Assembly: GCA_024642205.1 (NCBI GenBank)
Contig: JAHEBQ010000047.1
Span: forward strand, 1-49,432
Direction of reading: 5' to 3'
Source: Planctomycetaceae bacterium
GTDB lineage: Bacteria > Planctomycetota > Planctomycetia > Pirellulales > Pirellulaceae
DNA length: 49,432 bases
Each line of letters begins with the position of its first letter. Within the stretch, counting starts at the first letter, position 1. Both the position numbers and the translations under genes were made by a program. The notes below the pieces were generated by a model. That model had not been told where the DNA came from. It was given only the letters and a program-made list of their open reading frames with translations, and searched no databases. This document shows, piece after piece, positions 7,441-15,876 of this stretch.

Positions 7441-7959
7441 ATGAGAATGACCGCTGCATTCGTACCGAACCAGGAATGTCAGGTTTCAGCGGATGGACCC
7501 GGGATGTCAGTGGAAACACGGTGGCAGCTGTTGTTCAGGAACAAGCGAATTGGCGTCGCAAGGTTGATACTTGTGATGTTGCTGGGAGGTTTGGCAATCT
7601 TTGGTTCGCTCAGGCCATTTGGCGATTCGTGGTATGCGGTTTTTGTTTTCGAAGTCGTTTTGATTAATGTCTGCAGCGAGGTTCTCGTCAGCCAACTGCC
7701 TTGTTCTTTGTCGGTCGCGTTGAAACGGACCTGTATTCGTCAGGACGGAAGCTGGTCAAAAAGCAGGGAACAGATCGAACTGGCTGCGATTGGCAGGCTT
7801 CGTTGGGATCTTCGGGACATGCTGCTCCTGGTCTTGATTCCGACGACGATATTGACCTGTCTGGTTGATCAGTCGATCGTTCCAGTCAGGTTGGGTTTCA
7901 GCGGACTCGCTTCACTGCGGTTTTCTGAAGACGAATCCAGGGCCAATTTGCAGGAATAA
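7441..7959 (+). CDS. hypothetical membrane protein
   Basis: A 172-residue frame beginning MRMTAAFVPNQE. An AAAGG at about 7 bases before ATG 7441 supports this start; an in-frame upstream start at 7396 has no such support. Three hydrophobic segments can be seen: around LILVMLLGGLAIFGSL, YAVFVFEVVLINVCSEVLV and LLLVLIPTTILTCLV, suggesting an inner-membrane protein with a charged middle loop. I do not recognise a family. The same region is open in another frame, so coding status is moderate. Confidence 0.45.
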   Translation: MRMTAAFVPNQECQVSADGPGMSVETRWQLLFRNKRIGVARLILVMLLGGLAIFGSLRPFGDSWYAVFVFEVVLINVCSEVLVSQLPCSLSVALKRTCIRQDGSWSKSREQIELAAIGRLRWDLRDMLLLVLIPTTILTCLVDQSIVPVRLGFSGLASLRFSEDESRANLQE

Positions 7960-7995
7960 AAGGACAGTTTTGAGAAATGGGCGACGGGCAATATC

Positions 7996-8205
7996 GTGAG
8001 CAGGTCCGTCGACATGGACGTCGAAACACAGAAACGCGTGCTCTGGAGGTTTTGGCCGGTGGCCGCGGTAGGAGCCGCTTTTTGGGTTGCGGGCTGCTGG
8101 TTCGCGACCAATAAAACTTGCCTTTACCAATTGAAAGAACTTGCCAAGGGAATCAAACGCCGCGAATTCGAGTACATTCAATTTGATCGGTTTAATGGGT
8201 TTTGA
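7996..8205 (+). CDS. possible small single-span membrane protein
   Basis: A 69-residue frame with GTG at 7996 (or ATG at 8014). It has one hydrophobic, Trp-rich segment (FWPVAAVGAAFWVAGCWFA), then a basic tail. It lies 36 bp after the preceding membrane ORF in the same direction, as a two-gene unit might. No family recognised and no convincing ribosome-binding site, so it may be chance. Confidence 0.3.
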   Translation: MSRSVDMDVETQKRVLWRFWPVAAVGAAFWVAGCWFATNKTCLYQLKELAKGIKRREFEYIQFDRFNGF

Positions 8206-8370
8206 CCGTGAATTCCAAGCGCCTCCGGTTTCCAGAAAATGTTGCTGCGAACAAATGAATGAAATAGGGTTCCAAAATGGGTTGAAGTTGTCAGCCATTG
8301 GGTTCACGTTCCTGGAATCCAGCGAAACAATCGACGGTCTCGATCCCCAAAAACGGCTTCAGGAAATCCC

Positions 8371-10281
8371 ATGGTGAATGCTACTGTTCGGCTGTTATTG
8401 TGTCTGTTGAGTCTGGCGATTTGCCCGACGCGACGCGTGGCCGGTTGCGATGAATTGAAGTCGGTTCGACCGCAACCCAACATTATCCTGATCAACCTGG
8501 ATGATGCCGATTATCGAATGTTCGCTCCGAATCTGGTCGAGCTCTATCCCAGTCTCAAACTGCTAATCAACAACAGTGTTTCGTTTACCAACTTTCATGT
8601 AACGACGCCATTCTGTGGTCCATCGCGAGCGTCGTTGTTTCGTGGACAGTATGCCCATCGAACAGGGGTTCGTGTCAATATTCCCGAATCGCCCTTATCA
8701 CTGTCTTTCAAAGGTGGATACAGCGAGTTTCTCCGGCAGGGTTATGACCGTGAGGAACTGGGTGTGTGGATGAAGCGGGCCGGCTACCGAACTATGATGA
8801 TCGGAAAGTACCACCACAATGGTTTCGATTTTCGCAAACCGCCGGGCTGGGACGATTTCTTCATGTCCAATGGCGGAAGATATCAGGGGACGTACCGATT
8901 CACCACGAAGGATAACCCGGTTGGGGCCCACTCTCAAAATCCTGAAGAGGTTTACCGGACAGATCAAGAAGCGGAGGATGCTGTCCGCTTGATCCGGAAC
9001 CACATGGCTCATTCATCTTCGAATCAACGGCTCGACGCTCTGTCCAATTCACACGTTGACGAAAAAGCCGAGGGGACGGCCGGTCACACGATGCCAACCC
9101 GGCCATTTTTTCTTTACGTTGCCCCCTTGGCTCCTCATCGGCCTGTCGGTTCCGATTTCACCAAGATGGTGGACAAGAAAAAATATGGAGGTTGGCAACC
9201 CGATTTGCGACTTCCTTCGACACCTGATTTCGATGAAGCGCAAATGTCGGACAAACCTCTTCATCATCAATCGCCGCCCTACTCGGAAGCAGAAATCGAA
9301 GTTCTACAGGCGGAATACCTCAGTCGCGCTCGTGCTGTCAAGTCAGTCGACGATCTGGTCCGGCGATTGCTGGACACGATTGACGAGTGTCGTTTGAAAG
9401 AAAACACCTTTGTATTTTTCACCTCGGACAACGGCTACCAGTTGGGCCAACATCGCCTGCATAACAAACTGGACCCTTACCAGATGTGCACCAATGTGCC
9501 GCTCTTCGTTTCAGGTCCTGGAGTTGCTCCCGGAAAAACCGCGCACCACTTGTTGGCACACATCGATCTTTGCCCGACGATCTTGGAGCTCGCGGGCGCG
9601 AAAATTCCAAAGTTTGTCGACGGAAAGTCATTTGTTCCGCTGTTGACGAATCCTTCTGAAATGAACGAACGTACCTGGAGGGATCCGGTCGTCATTGAAA
9701 ACTGGCAAGCCAAACCCAACCGCGGAAAAATCCTGCCTGGCACTTACAGCGGACTGCGCTACTTTGACAGAGTTTACGTTGAGTGGGCGACAGGTGACAA
9801 AGAGTATTACGACTTGGCCAACGATCCGTTTGAATTGGAAAACATCTATTTGAAACTGAATGAACCGGAACGGAGAGCGTTGAAACAGGATTTGCTTGGA
9901 AGCCGCCATGTTGCGATAGACCCGATCCTGACGGTAATTTCAGGACCGATCATAACGGGAGACGATCCAGATTTTATCCGCGGCAGGGCCGAAGACGATC
10001 GTGTCATCAGGAGTGTGGTTTTGACAATCCAGGATTCAAACACGAGTAAGTATTGGGATGGCCACTCGTGGATCGCTGAACCGTTTGAGCTTTCTGCAGA
10101 GTTGTCCGCTATCAACCAGCAAATGGTCTCATGGCGTTATCAAGTCGATTTGCCCGCCGCATCGGTCTTGAACGTCATCGCCAGGGCAACGGATGAAAGT
10201 GGCAACGAATCAGAAGTGGTTTCGAGGACGATTACCATCGGATCAGACGATTCAATCAAAAAGCAACAGCGAAAAAAATGA
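8371..10281 (+). CDS. secreted sulfatase (formylglycine type) with C-terminal Ig-like domain
   Basis: A 636-residue protein. Residues 1-25 form a signal peptide (hydrophobic LLLCLLSLAICPT), so it acts outside the cytoplasm. The sulfatase domain starts at NIILINLDD, whose Asp pair binds calcium. Cys82 in CGPSR within FCGPSRASLFRGQ is the residue converted to formylglycine by a sulfatase-modifying enzyme. The metal-binding FFTSDNGYQLGQHRL lies near residue 350. The family cleaves sulfate esters, in planctomycetes usually from algal polysaccharides; the substrate here is unknown. After about residue 515 a beta-rich Ig-like segment follows (RAEDDRVIRSVVLTIQD, then IARATDESGNES), as in other large secreted planctomycete proteins. 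AGGAA lies 6 bases before ATG 8371. Confidence 0.92.
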   Translation: MVNATVRLLLCLLSLAICPTRRVAGCDELKSVRPQPNIILINLDDADYRMFAPNLVELYPSLKLLINNSVSFTNFHVTTPFCGPSRASLFRGQYAHRTGVRVNIPESPLSLSFKGGYSEFLRQGYDREELGVWMKRAGYRTMMIGKYHHNGFDFRKPPGWDDFFMSNGGRYQGTYRFTTKDNPVGAHSQNPEEVYRTDQEAEDAVRLIRNHMAHSSSNQRLDALSNSHVDEKAEGTAGHTMPTRPFFLYVAPLAPHRPVGSDFTKMVDKKKYGGWQPDLRLPSTPDFDEAQMSDKPLHHQSPPYSEAEIEVLQAEYLSRARAVKSVDDLVRRLLDTIDECRLKENTFVFFTSDNGYQLGQHRLHNKLDPYQMCTNVPLFVSGPGVAPGKTAHHLLAHIDLCPTILELAGAKIPKFVDGKSFVPLLTNPSEMNERTWRDPVVIENWQAKPNRGKILPGTYSGLRYFDRVYVEWATGDKEYYDLANDPFELENIYLKLNEPERRALKQDLLGSRHVAIDPILTVISGPIITGDDPDFIRGRAEDDRVIRSVVLTIQDSNTSKYWDGHSWIAEPFELSAELSAINQQMVSWRYQVDLPAASVLNVIARATDESGNESEVVSRTITIGSDDSIKKQQRKK

Positions 10282-10601
10282 AATCCTATCCATTGATGAG
10301 TCCATGGTGGACAACCCAGTGCCGGGGTGGCCACGTCTGGCCATCGGTAGTCACCGGGCCAGTCACGGGAATCCGGCGCGTCCAAAACGCCGTTCTTGAA
10401 AACAACGAAAGGTTCGCATTGTCGCAGTAGGCCAAAGCCTCGAGGCGACTTGGGCTCGACTCAATCAGGGAACTCCAAGGGCGCGCTGCCAACCTCGCAG
10501 GCCGGGCGGTGTTTCTATCAGCGGATAATCACGTTCGACTGAGCATCGACAGCCTTCGAAGTCAGGGCCGTTTCCCGAATACGGCAGCGATTCTTGCGTC
10601 A
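10282..10601. other. convergent intergenic region
   Basis: The spacer between the plus-strand sulfatase and the minus-strand tatD gene. No frame with recognisable protein features and no clear stem-loop with a T-run was found on either strand. Confidence 0.5.
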
Positions 10602-11396
10602 TTACCCAGCCATATTCGGGGTTACCTGGACCCCCAACACTCGACAGGCGTTCTTTGTCGTCAACTCTCCGAATTCTAACGGGCTGATTCCGCGAACACG
10701 GGCGATACAATCCACCGTATGTTGAACCATCGCAGGCTCGTTAGGACGTTTGCCCCGATGAGGGTGGGGTGAAAGGTACGGCGAATCGGTTTCCACCAGG
10801 ATCCGGTCGTCGGGAATCCTCGCGGCGATTTCACGAAGTCCATTCGAGTTTTTGAATGTCACCATGCCGGCAAAACTGATATACATCCCCATCGCCAGGC
10901 ACGCTTCGGCCGTTTCCCAGGCGCCCGAGAATGAGTGCATGATTCCATTCACTTGACCGTCACGCTGGTGATCGCGTAGCATACGCAGAATATCTGTCTC
11001 GCATTCTCGCATGTGGATCACGAGCGGTTTTTTCGATTCAAACGACAGCTCAATGTGCCGCGAAAACCATTGCTCCTGGACTTCAATCGGGCAGTAGTCC
11101 CAATAGCGATCGAGTCCCGTTTCGCCGATTGCCACCACTTTGGCTTGGGTCGAAAGATGGATGATTCGATCCCAATCCTGGCAGGTCGCTTCCTGACATT
11201 GGTTCGGGTGTATCCCTACCGCGGCAAAAACTTGATCGTAATTCTGTGCAAGTTGAACACATTCTTGACTTGTTGAGACCGTCGTACCAATTGCTGTAAT
11301 ACCGACCACGTTGGCGGCAAATGCATTCGCCAGAACTTCGTCAAGAATCGGTGACAATTGTTCGTCTTCGAGGTGCGCGTGAGTATCGAAAAGCAT
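10602..11396 (-). CDS. tatD: TatD family metal-dependent deoxyribonuclease
   Basis: A 264-residue TIM-barrel hydrolase. It opens with MLFDTHAHLED, the metal-binding HxH motif, and has the family motifs GIHPNQ, AIGETGLDRYWD, KPLVIHMRECETD, HSFSGAWETAEACLAMGMYISF and VETDSPYLSPHPHRGKRPNEP. TatD/YcfH-type proteins are metal-dependent DNases, with proposed roles in DNA repair or quality control. ATG at 11396 is preferred because the family begins with the MxxDTHxH motif; an upstream TTG start at 11429 would add 11 residues. It lies 58 bp downstream of the DUF2203 gene and is probably cotranscribed with it. Confidence 0.93.
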   Translation of the reverse strand: MLFDTHAHLEDEQLSPILDEVLANAFAANVVGITAIGTTVSTSQECVQLAQNYDQVFAAVGIHPNQCQEATCQDWDRIIHLSTQAKVVAIGETGLDRYWDYCPIEVQEQWFSRHIELSFESKKPLVIHMRECETDILRMLRDHQRDGQVNGIMHSFSGAWETAEACLAMGMYISFAGMVTFKNSNGLREIAARIPDDRILVETDSPYLSPHPHRGKRPNEPAMVQHTVDCIARVRGISPLEFGELTTKNACRVLGVQVTPNMAG

Positions 11397-11454
11397 ATTG
11401 GATTGGATGGAACCGACGCGGGTTTGCAAGGTGGGCTCACCGTATCTGGATGGG

Positions 11455-11922
11455 CTAAGCCAAGTTTGAGTAGTGCCGGTCGCCAGACTGCCGGATCAAC
11501 GGCAGATCAACTGGACGGCGTGCGGAGCAGGTTTCGTTGCGCCGATGCCAGAACATGACTTCCTTGTCCCCCAAATGCCAGCAAAGAAAAACTGCTTCAT
11601 CCTCGCGAATTGCAGGAAAGTCGACCAAGCCATGACTGGCTTCCACTGCTGCTATTCGCAGCTCTGTCAATTCCTGAATGTACAAGTCAACTCGATCCGA
11701 CTTGAGTTCGGTTGTCAATTCAATCGAATTCAGCTCTTTCGAGTACTCGTCTTCGTGTCCACGTTCATCGCGTCCTTCCCAAAGATGCTCCAAACGTTCG
11801 CGTGTTTCTAATATTTCTTGTGAAAGCGCAACGATATCCTGCACGATCATCTTGACCAGCGGCAACGTCTGATTTGCCGTTCGAATCGTGTAGTCAGTTT
11901 TCTTGGGGAAGTGAGCCGTCAT
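11455..11922 (-). CDS. DUF2203 family protein
   Basis: A 155-residue protein (ATG 11922; a longer frame reaches 11982). The N-terminal half (TIRTANQTLPLVKMIVQDIV, then a charged helix LSQEILETRERLEHLWEG) is probably coiled coil. The C-terminal half has the DUF2203 signature GLVDFPA, then VFLCWHLGDKEVMFWHRRNE. The function of the family is unknown; conserved members occur in several phyla as small cytosolic proteins. The gene precedes tatD on the same strand with a 58-bp gap. Confidence 0.8.
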   Translation of the reverse strand: MTAHFPKKTDYTIRTANQTLPLVKMIVQDIVALSQEILETRERLEHLWEGRDERGHEDEYSKELNSIELTTELKSDRVDLYIQELTELRIAAVEASHGLVDFPAIREDEAVFLCWHLGDKEVMFWHRRNETCSARRPVDLPLIRQSGDRHYSNLA

Positions 11923-12336
11923 CAGGGGAATCAACCTAAGCCATGGATAAAACGTTAGGGGCGCATCGCCAATGCGTCGCACATCATCATTATAGCTCAG
12001 GCGGATTTGAGGAAAATTGGGGCGTTTCCGGAAACCCGGGTTGGCAAGTTTCGATTCAAGGTGTTGGACGGCTGAAAATACCGGGCTGACAAACTGAATT
12101 TTGCGTCGATTGAACTGTATGGCATGTTACGTTCAACAACTGCCAATCTTGGCTGGTCCCAATTGTCACCTTCGAAAGCCTAAGTTGCCGCCATCCTATT
12201 TGCCGAAAGAAGTGGGTTTAAGCCAGCATTTCCCGGCATGATTTTTCAAAAATAGTGAAAATACCCGTGAAAACAGCGAATCAGAAAAAACAAACCGCAA
12301 TTCCAGGAAAACGAGCTAATTCGGCTTTAGTTTTTG

Positions 12337-12364
12337 TTGACTATCCACATGGACTGCGTAGAGT
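12337..12364 (+). promoter_or_regulatory. candidate sigma-70-type promoter of csrA
   Basis: TTGACT (12337-12342) and TAGAGT (12359-12364) with 16 bases between them resemble -35 and -10 boxes (5/6 and 4/6 matches). They lie about 115 bp before csrA in an otherwise gene-free region (11923-12478). The match is modest and could be chance. Confidence 0.4.
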
Positions 12365-12427
12365 AAAGAGTGAGAAAAAGTCTTTTTCTAGTTTGTCAAG
12401 CCCTCCGTTGGGCCTAGGAAAAAGGAT

Positions 12428-12456
12428 GATTGGTTCCCTGGATTGATGGACCAATC
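12428..12456 (+). promoter_or_regulatory. csrA leader hairpin with GGA in the loop (possible CsrA autoregulatory site)
   Basis: GATTGG (12428-12433) pairs with CCAATC (12451-12456) and, past one bulged base, TCC (12435-12437) pairs with GGA (12448-12450). The 10-base loop holds a GGA at 12440-12442. Known CsrA target sites present GGA in a hairpin loop. Further GGA triplets lie at 12417-12419, 12424-12426, 12468-12470 and 12476-12478, the last two around the start codon. Established for CsrA in other bacteria: binding such sites blocks ribosome access. Inference here: negative autoregulation. Confidence 0.5.
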
Positions 12457-12478
12457 TTGAAAACAAAGGAATGCGGGA

Positions 12479-12700
12479 ATGCTAGTTCTCTCTCGGAAAA
12501 AAAACGAAAGTATTGTAATCAACGACGACATTACGATTGTCGTGGTCGAAATTCGTGGCGATAAAGTTCGGCTGGGTGTGGAAGCTCCAAAAGAAGTCCC
12601 TGTGCACCGCCGAGAAGTTTATGACGCGATCAAACGGGCAGAACAGAACCCAATCGCCGAGGGCTCCGATCGGAGCCAGACAGCATCAGAAATCGAATAG
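12479..12700 (+). CDS. csrA: carbon storage regulator CsrA (RNA-binding)
   Basis: A 73-residue protein. The family core is clear: MLVLSRKKNESIVINDDI, then VVEIRGDKVRLGVEAPKEVPVHRREVYDAI, with Arg near residue 44 of the RNA-binding edge conserved. CsrA dimers bind GGA motifs in mRNA leaders and change translation or stability, governing carbon use, motility and attachment. An AAAGGA precedes ATG 12479 by 8 bases. The tail after residue 58 is polar and variable, as in other CsrA proteins. A strong intrinsic terminator follows, so the gene appears monocistronic. Confidence 0.97.
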   Translation: MLVLSRKKNESIVINDDITIVVVEIRGDKVRLGVEAPKEVPVHRREVYDAIKRAEQNPIAEGSDRSQTASEIE

Positions 12701-12758
12701 GTTTTTGAAATACGTCGTTGGTATGATGACACGATGAGTCAAGAATAAACGAAACCAG

Positions 12759-12785
12759 AGACCGCATTACGCGGTCTTTTTTTTT
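12759..12785 (+). terminator. intrinsic terminator of csrA
   Basis: AGACCGC (12759-12765), loop ATTAC, GCGGTCT (12771-12777) and a T-run to 12785. A perfect stem with a long U-tract 58 bp after the csrA stop. Confidence 0.9.
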
Positions 12786-12954
12786 GCTGATATCTCTCGG
12801 ATCAGCCCAAAAAATCTGATCACCTCAAGGCTAAGCCGGATTCACGTAAATACTGGAGGCTCAATCAAGGCAACAATCGGGAATTTGGCTGAAATTAAGG
12901 GAAAAACGCTGGATTCAGAAATGCAAAACATCTCGGTTGCCTGCCCTTGACTCA

Positions 12955-12980
12955 AACTAAACTCACAGATTAGTTTAGTT
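12955..12980. promoter_or_regulatory. perfect 9-bp inverted repeat upstream of tRNA-Glu
   Basis: AACTAAACT (12955-12963) and AGTTTAGTT (12972-12980) are perfect inverted repeats separated by 8 bases. A TTGACT lies at 12947-12952 and an AT-rich TAGTTT at 12971-12976 could be the -10 box of the tRNA promoter, which the repeat would then overlap. It could be an operator or a chance palindrome. Confidence 0.4.
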
Positions 12981-13019
12981 CCTTCGCGGTTCTGCCGATA
13001 AATGAGGCATTCCGCAAAC

Positions 13020-13092
13020 GGCCCCTTCGTCTAGTGGTCTAGGACTCCGGCCTTTCACGCCGGCAACACGGGTTCGAGTCCCGTAGGGGTCA
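13020..13092 (+). tRNA. tRNA-Glu (anticodon TTC)
   Basis: A full cloverleaf can be folded. The acceptor GGCCCCT pairs with AGGGGTC (one G-T pair) and is followed by discriminator A. The anticodon stem CCGGC/GCCGG encloses loop CTTTCAC with anticodon TTC. The T-arm is ACGGG, TTCGAGT, CCCGT. The 3' CCA is not encoded. A terminator-like hairpin follows. Confidence 0.95.
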
Positions 13093-13126
13093 CTTCTTTC
13101 TGCACGCTTGTGCATGGAAGTGAATC

Positions 13127-13154
13127 AAGCTCATGGTTTCCATGGGCTTTTTTT
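13127..13154 (+). terminator. intrinsic terminator after tRNA-Glu
   Basis: AAGCTCATGG (13127-13136), loop TTT, CCATGGGCTT (13140-13149) and T residues to 13154. The stem has one G-T pair and starts 34 bases after the tRNA. Confidence 0.8.
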
Positions 13155-13566
13155 GTTCCTGGACCCATGTGCGCTCCATCCCCGCTCGGTGCATTTTCGT
13201 GCAGTAACGCCGCGACTTCCGTAAAACCGTCTCACATTCAAACGAGTCAATTGAACGGGGACCAGTCCGCGATACCGGCAACCGGTCACCCGGGAACTCG
13301 CCTGATTTGGCCAGCCCAAACCCTGGACCTGAATTGGTATTGGAGGGGTCGAGGCCCTCGTCAAGACCGGTCTTTTCCGTAACGATGTTTCGTCAGGCGT
13401 CTGAACCTTCCGATGCCGGGATAGAACCTGTCTTGACCAAATGAAACTGTGGTTTTTCTCACCAGGCTGGGGCGAGAAAATTGGTGCAGACAGAGGAGTT
13501 TGGTTATGTTCACAGCTTGTGGTTGAGAAAAAGTGCGCAGGTCACCAGACCCACAAGGATTTCTTC
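13155..13566. other. intergenic region before the sulfatase-esterase gene
   Basis: Small overlapping frames are present on both strands, but none has recognisable features. The frame of the downstream sulfatase extends back to 13441; that 42-residue stretch precedes the signal peptide and is more likely leader DNA. Confidence 0.5.
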
Positions 13567-15876
13567 ATGAATTACAACCATCGATTGGGCTTTGCGGCAG
13601 GTTTGCTGTTCACGGTTGTCTTGTCGACGACAAGCGTTTTAGCCCAACAAGCGGGCCTGCCAAACGTCGTTGTATTTCTGGTCGACGACCTTGGTGCCGA
13701 TGAACTTGCCTGTTACGCCAGCAAGTTTCATGAAACGCCCAATATCGACGCACTGGCTGGGAGGGGAATGCGGTTTACACATGCCTATTCCGGCAGCACC
13801 CTTTGTTCGCCCAGTCGCGCGGCGCTCTTGACCGGGCGCTCGCCTGCGCGTTTGCATTTGACCGACTGGATCCCGGGTCAGCAACAAATTAATCGCAAAA
13901 CGGTCGCACCGGATTGGCAAACCTGGATCGACCGAGATCGCGTATTGTTGCCCGAGGCGATGAAGGAACAGGGATACTCTACCTGTTTTGTCGGCAAATG
14001 GCATCTTGTTCCGCAACCGAAACCGACGGAGCAAGACAACCGCATACGCATTGCTGAGCTGGCGGCCATGTATCAGGACTGCATGCCAGAGAACAACGGT
14101 TTTGATGAAAACTTCGGTGGCGATCACTCCGCCAACCAGGGCAGGCGTTTTCTGTTTCCCGCGTTTCGCAATTTTCCCAGGCTGGAAGACAAAGGCACCG
14201 AAGAAGACTGCTTGACGGACGTGCTAACCGATTGTGCGGTCGATTTCCTCGAGCGAAAACAGGATGATCCGTTCTTTTTGTACCTATCTTACTATACTGT
14301 ACACTCGCCCATCACCGGCAAACCCGAGTACGTGAAAAAGTACGAGCAGAAACTGGCGGACAATCCCAATGCCGATTACTACATGAACAGCCCCGGCAAA
14401 GCGGCGATGATTCAGAGCCTGGACGAAAGTGTGGGTCGAGTGACGTCGAAACTGAAGGACATCGGCCAGCTGGAAAACACTCTCATCATTTTCACCGGCG
14501 ACAACGGCAGCCAAGGCAACGAGTTTGTTGTGAACTATCGAGGCAACAAAGGCACGGCTTATGAGGGCGGAACCCGCGTGCCGTTGATCGTCGCTGGCCC
14601 CCGAATCCAGACCGGCATTAGCGACGTGCCGACGATCGCGATGGATTTGTATCCAACGATCCTCTCGTACATCCAGGCCCCGGCCAAGCCGGAGGAGCAC
14701 CTGGATGGCGTGGATATCATGCCCCTCCTGACCGGACTCGGAACGATCGAAAACCGTCCACTTTATTGGCACTACCCGCATTACGATGAAACGATGCCGT
14801 TTAGTTCCGCGATCGACGATGGTTGGAAAGTGATTCGTTATCCTGACGATGGAAAGGTCGAACTTTACAATTTGAACGACGACCCGAGGGAGCAGGTAGA
14901 CCTGGCTGCGACGAAACCTGAAAAGGCCGAGTCGATGGTCAAGAACCTGAACGAGTATCTGTCGGCAGTCGACGCGCAGTTGGCAATACCCAACCCGGGC
15001 TACGATCCGGCCGCTTTTTCAGGCGGGATCCGTGACTTTCGGATTTGGGATCAGGGCCAAAAGAACGCGGATGGAGGTTTTCACACGTATCAAGTTTGGT
15101 CGCCACATCAAGCTGGCAGAACGAGATTGCGGATCTTGTTACCGGACAACTTTGATCTCCGCAAGCGTTATCGAGTCCTGTACGTGTTACCGGTTCACGA
15201 AGATGGAGTGGACAAACATGGCGACGGGTTGGTTGAGATCAAGAAGTACGGTTACCACAATCGGCATCAGTTGATCTGCGTTGCCCCCGGCTACACGAGT
15301 AAACCCTGGTTTGCGGATCACGATTTGAACCCGACAAAGCACGACGAAAGCCACTTGTTGAAAACGGTGATTCCGTTTATCGAAAAACGGTACCCTGTAC
15401 AGACCGATTTCCGTGGCCGTCTGTTGATCGGATTCAGCAAATCAGGCTGGGGCGCGGCGGCGTTGTTGCTGCGTAACCCAGACGTGTTTTATCGTGCGGC
15501 CGCATGGGATTCGGGGGTCCGCGTCGACACCGGACCAATCGAAGAATCCGAACGAACGAAACGGATCGACCGAGAATGGGGATCGGTGAAGAACTTCGAA
15601 GCCAACCGACTTTCCAATCTTATCAGGACCCGCGGCAAAGAACTGGGCGACGAAGCCCGACTGTTCTACTTCAACACCCAAGGGGCACGAGCGATTGGTG
15701 GCGTCGAGATTCACCGAATACTGGTTGAAAACCAAATCCCACATCGCTATTTAATGGAACCGCACCGCAAACACGCATGGGACAGCGGCTGGATCCCCGA
15801 AGCGATGGCGTTCCTGGTGGGTGACGAGAACACCAATGAAGCCGAAGGCAAAGCCCGGTCCGGGAACCCATATTAA
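13567..15876 (+). CDS. secreted sulfatase fused to an esterase (alpha/beta-hydrolase) domain
   Basis: A 769-residue two-domain protein. ATG 13567 is chosen because an AAGGA lies upstream and it is followed at once by a signal peptide (LGFAAGLLFTVVLSTTSVLAQ). Residues 32-440 are an arylsulfatase A-like domain: VVVFLVDDLGADE binds metal, Cys80 in CSPSRAALLTGR is the formylglycine site, and IIFTGDNGSQ and GTRVPLIVAGP are conserved. From about residue 480 a different fold begins, like a putative esterase (PF00756 type): YRVLYVLPVHEDG, the nucleophile elbow GFSKSG with Ser624, and candidate acid and base Asp648 and His736. The fusion suggests removal of sulfate and of an acyl group from the same carbohydrate; this is inference. 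The gene appears to stand alone. Confidence 0.9.
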   Translation: MNYNHRLGFAAGLLFTVVLSTTSVLAQQAGLPNVVVFLVDDLGADELACYASKFHETPNIDALAGRGMRFTHAYSGSTLCSPSRAALLTGRSPARLHLTDWIPGQQQINRKTVAPDWQTWIDRDRVLLPEAMKEQGYSTCFVGKWHLVPQPKPTEQDNRIRIAELAAMYQDCMPENNGFDENFGGDHSANQGRRFLFPAFRNFPRLEDKGTEEDCLTDVLTDCAVDFLERKQDDPFFLYLSYYTVHSPITGKPEYVKKYEQKLADNPNADYYMNSPGKAAMIQSLDESVGRVTSKLKDIGQLENTLIIFTGDNGSQGNEFVVNYRGNKGTAYEGGTRVPLIVAGPRIQTGISDVPTIAMDLYPTILSYIQAPAKPEEHLDGVDIMPLLTGLGTIENRPLYWHYPHYDETMPFSSAIDDGWKVIRYPDDGKVELYNLNDDPREQVDLAATKPEKAESMVKNLNEYLSAVDAQLAIPNPGYDPAAFSGGIRDFRIWDQGQKNADGGFHTYQVWSPHQAGRTRLRILLPDNFDLRKRYRVLYVLPVHEDGVDKHGDGLVEIKKYGYHNRHQLICVAPGYTSKPWFADHDLNPTKHDESHLLKTVIPFIEKRYPVQTDFRGRLLIGFSKSGWGAAALLLRNPDVFYRAAAWDSGVRVDTGPIEESERTKRIDREWGSVKNFEANRLSNLIRTRGKELGDEARLFYFNTQGARAIGGVEIHRILVENQIPHRYLMEPHRKHAWDSGWIPEAMAFLVGDENTNEAEGKARSGNPY

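Noticed and set aside
7224..7667. 147-codon plus-strand frame overlapping the membrane ORF at 7441
   Set aside because: No start signal or protein-like pattern; the overlapping frame has clear hydrophobic segments and a ribosome-binding site.
8141..8377. 78-codon frame overlapping the start of the first sulfatase
   Set aside because: Overlaps another frame and the sulfatase leader, low-complexity composition and no start signal.
13441..13566. N-terminal extension of the sulfatase-esterase
   Set aside because: The signal peptide begins after Met at 13567, which also has a ribosome-binding site; the extension would block export.
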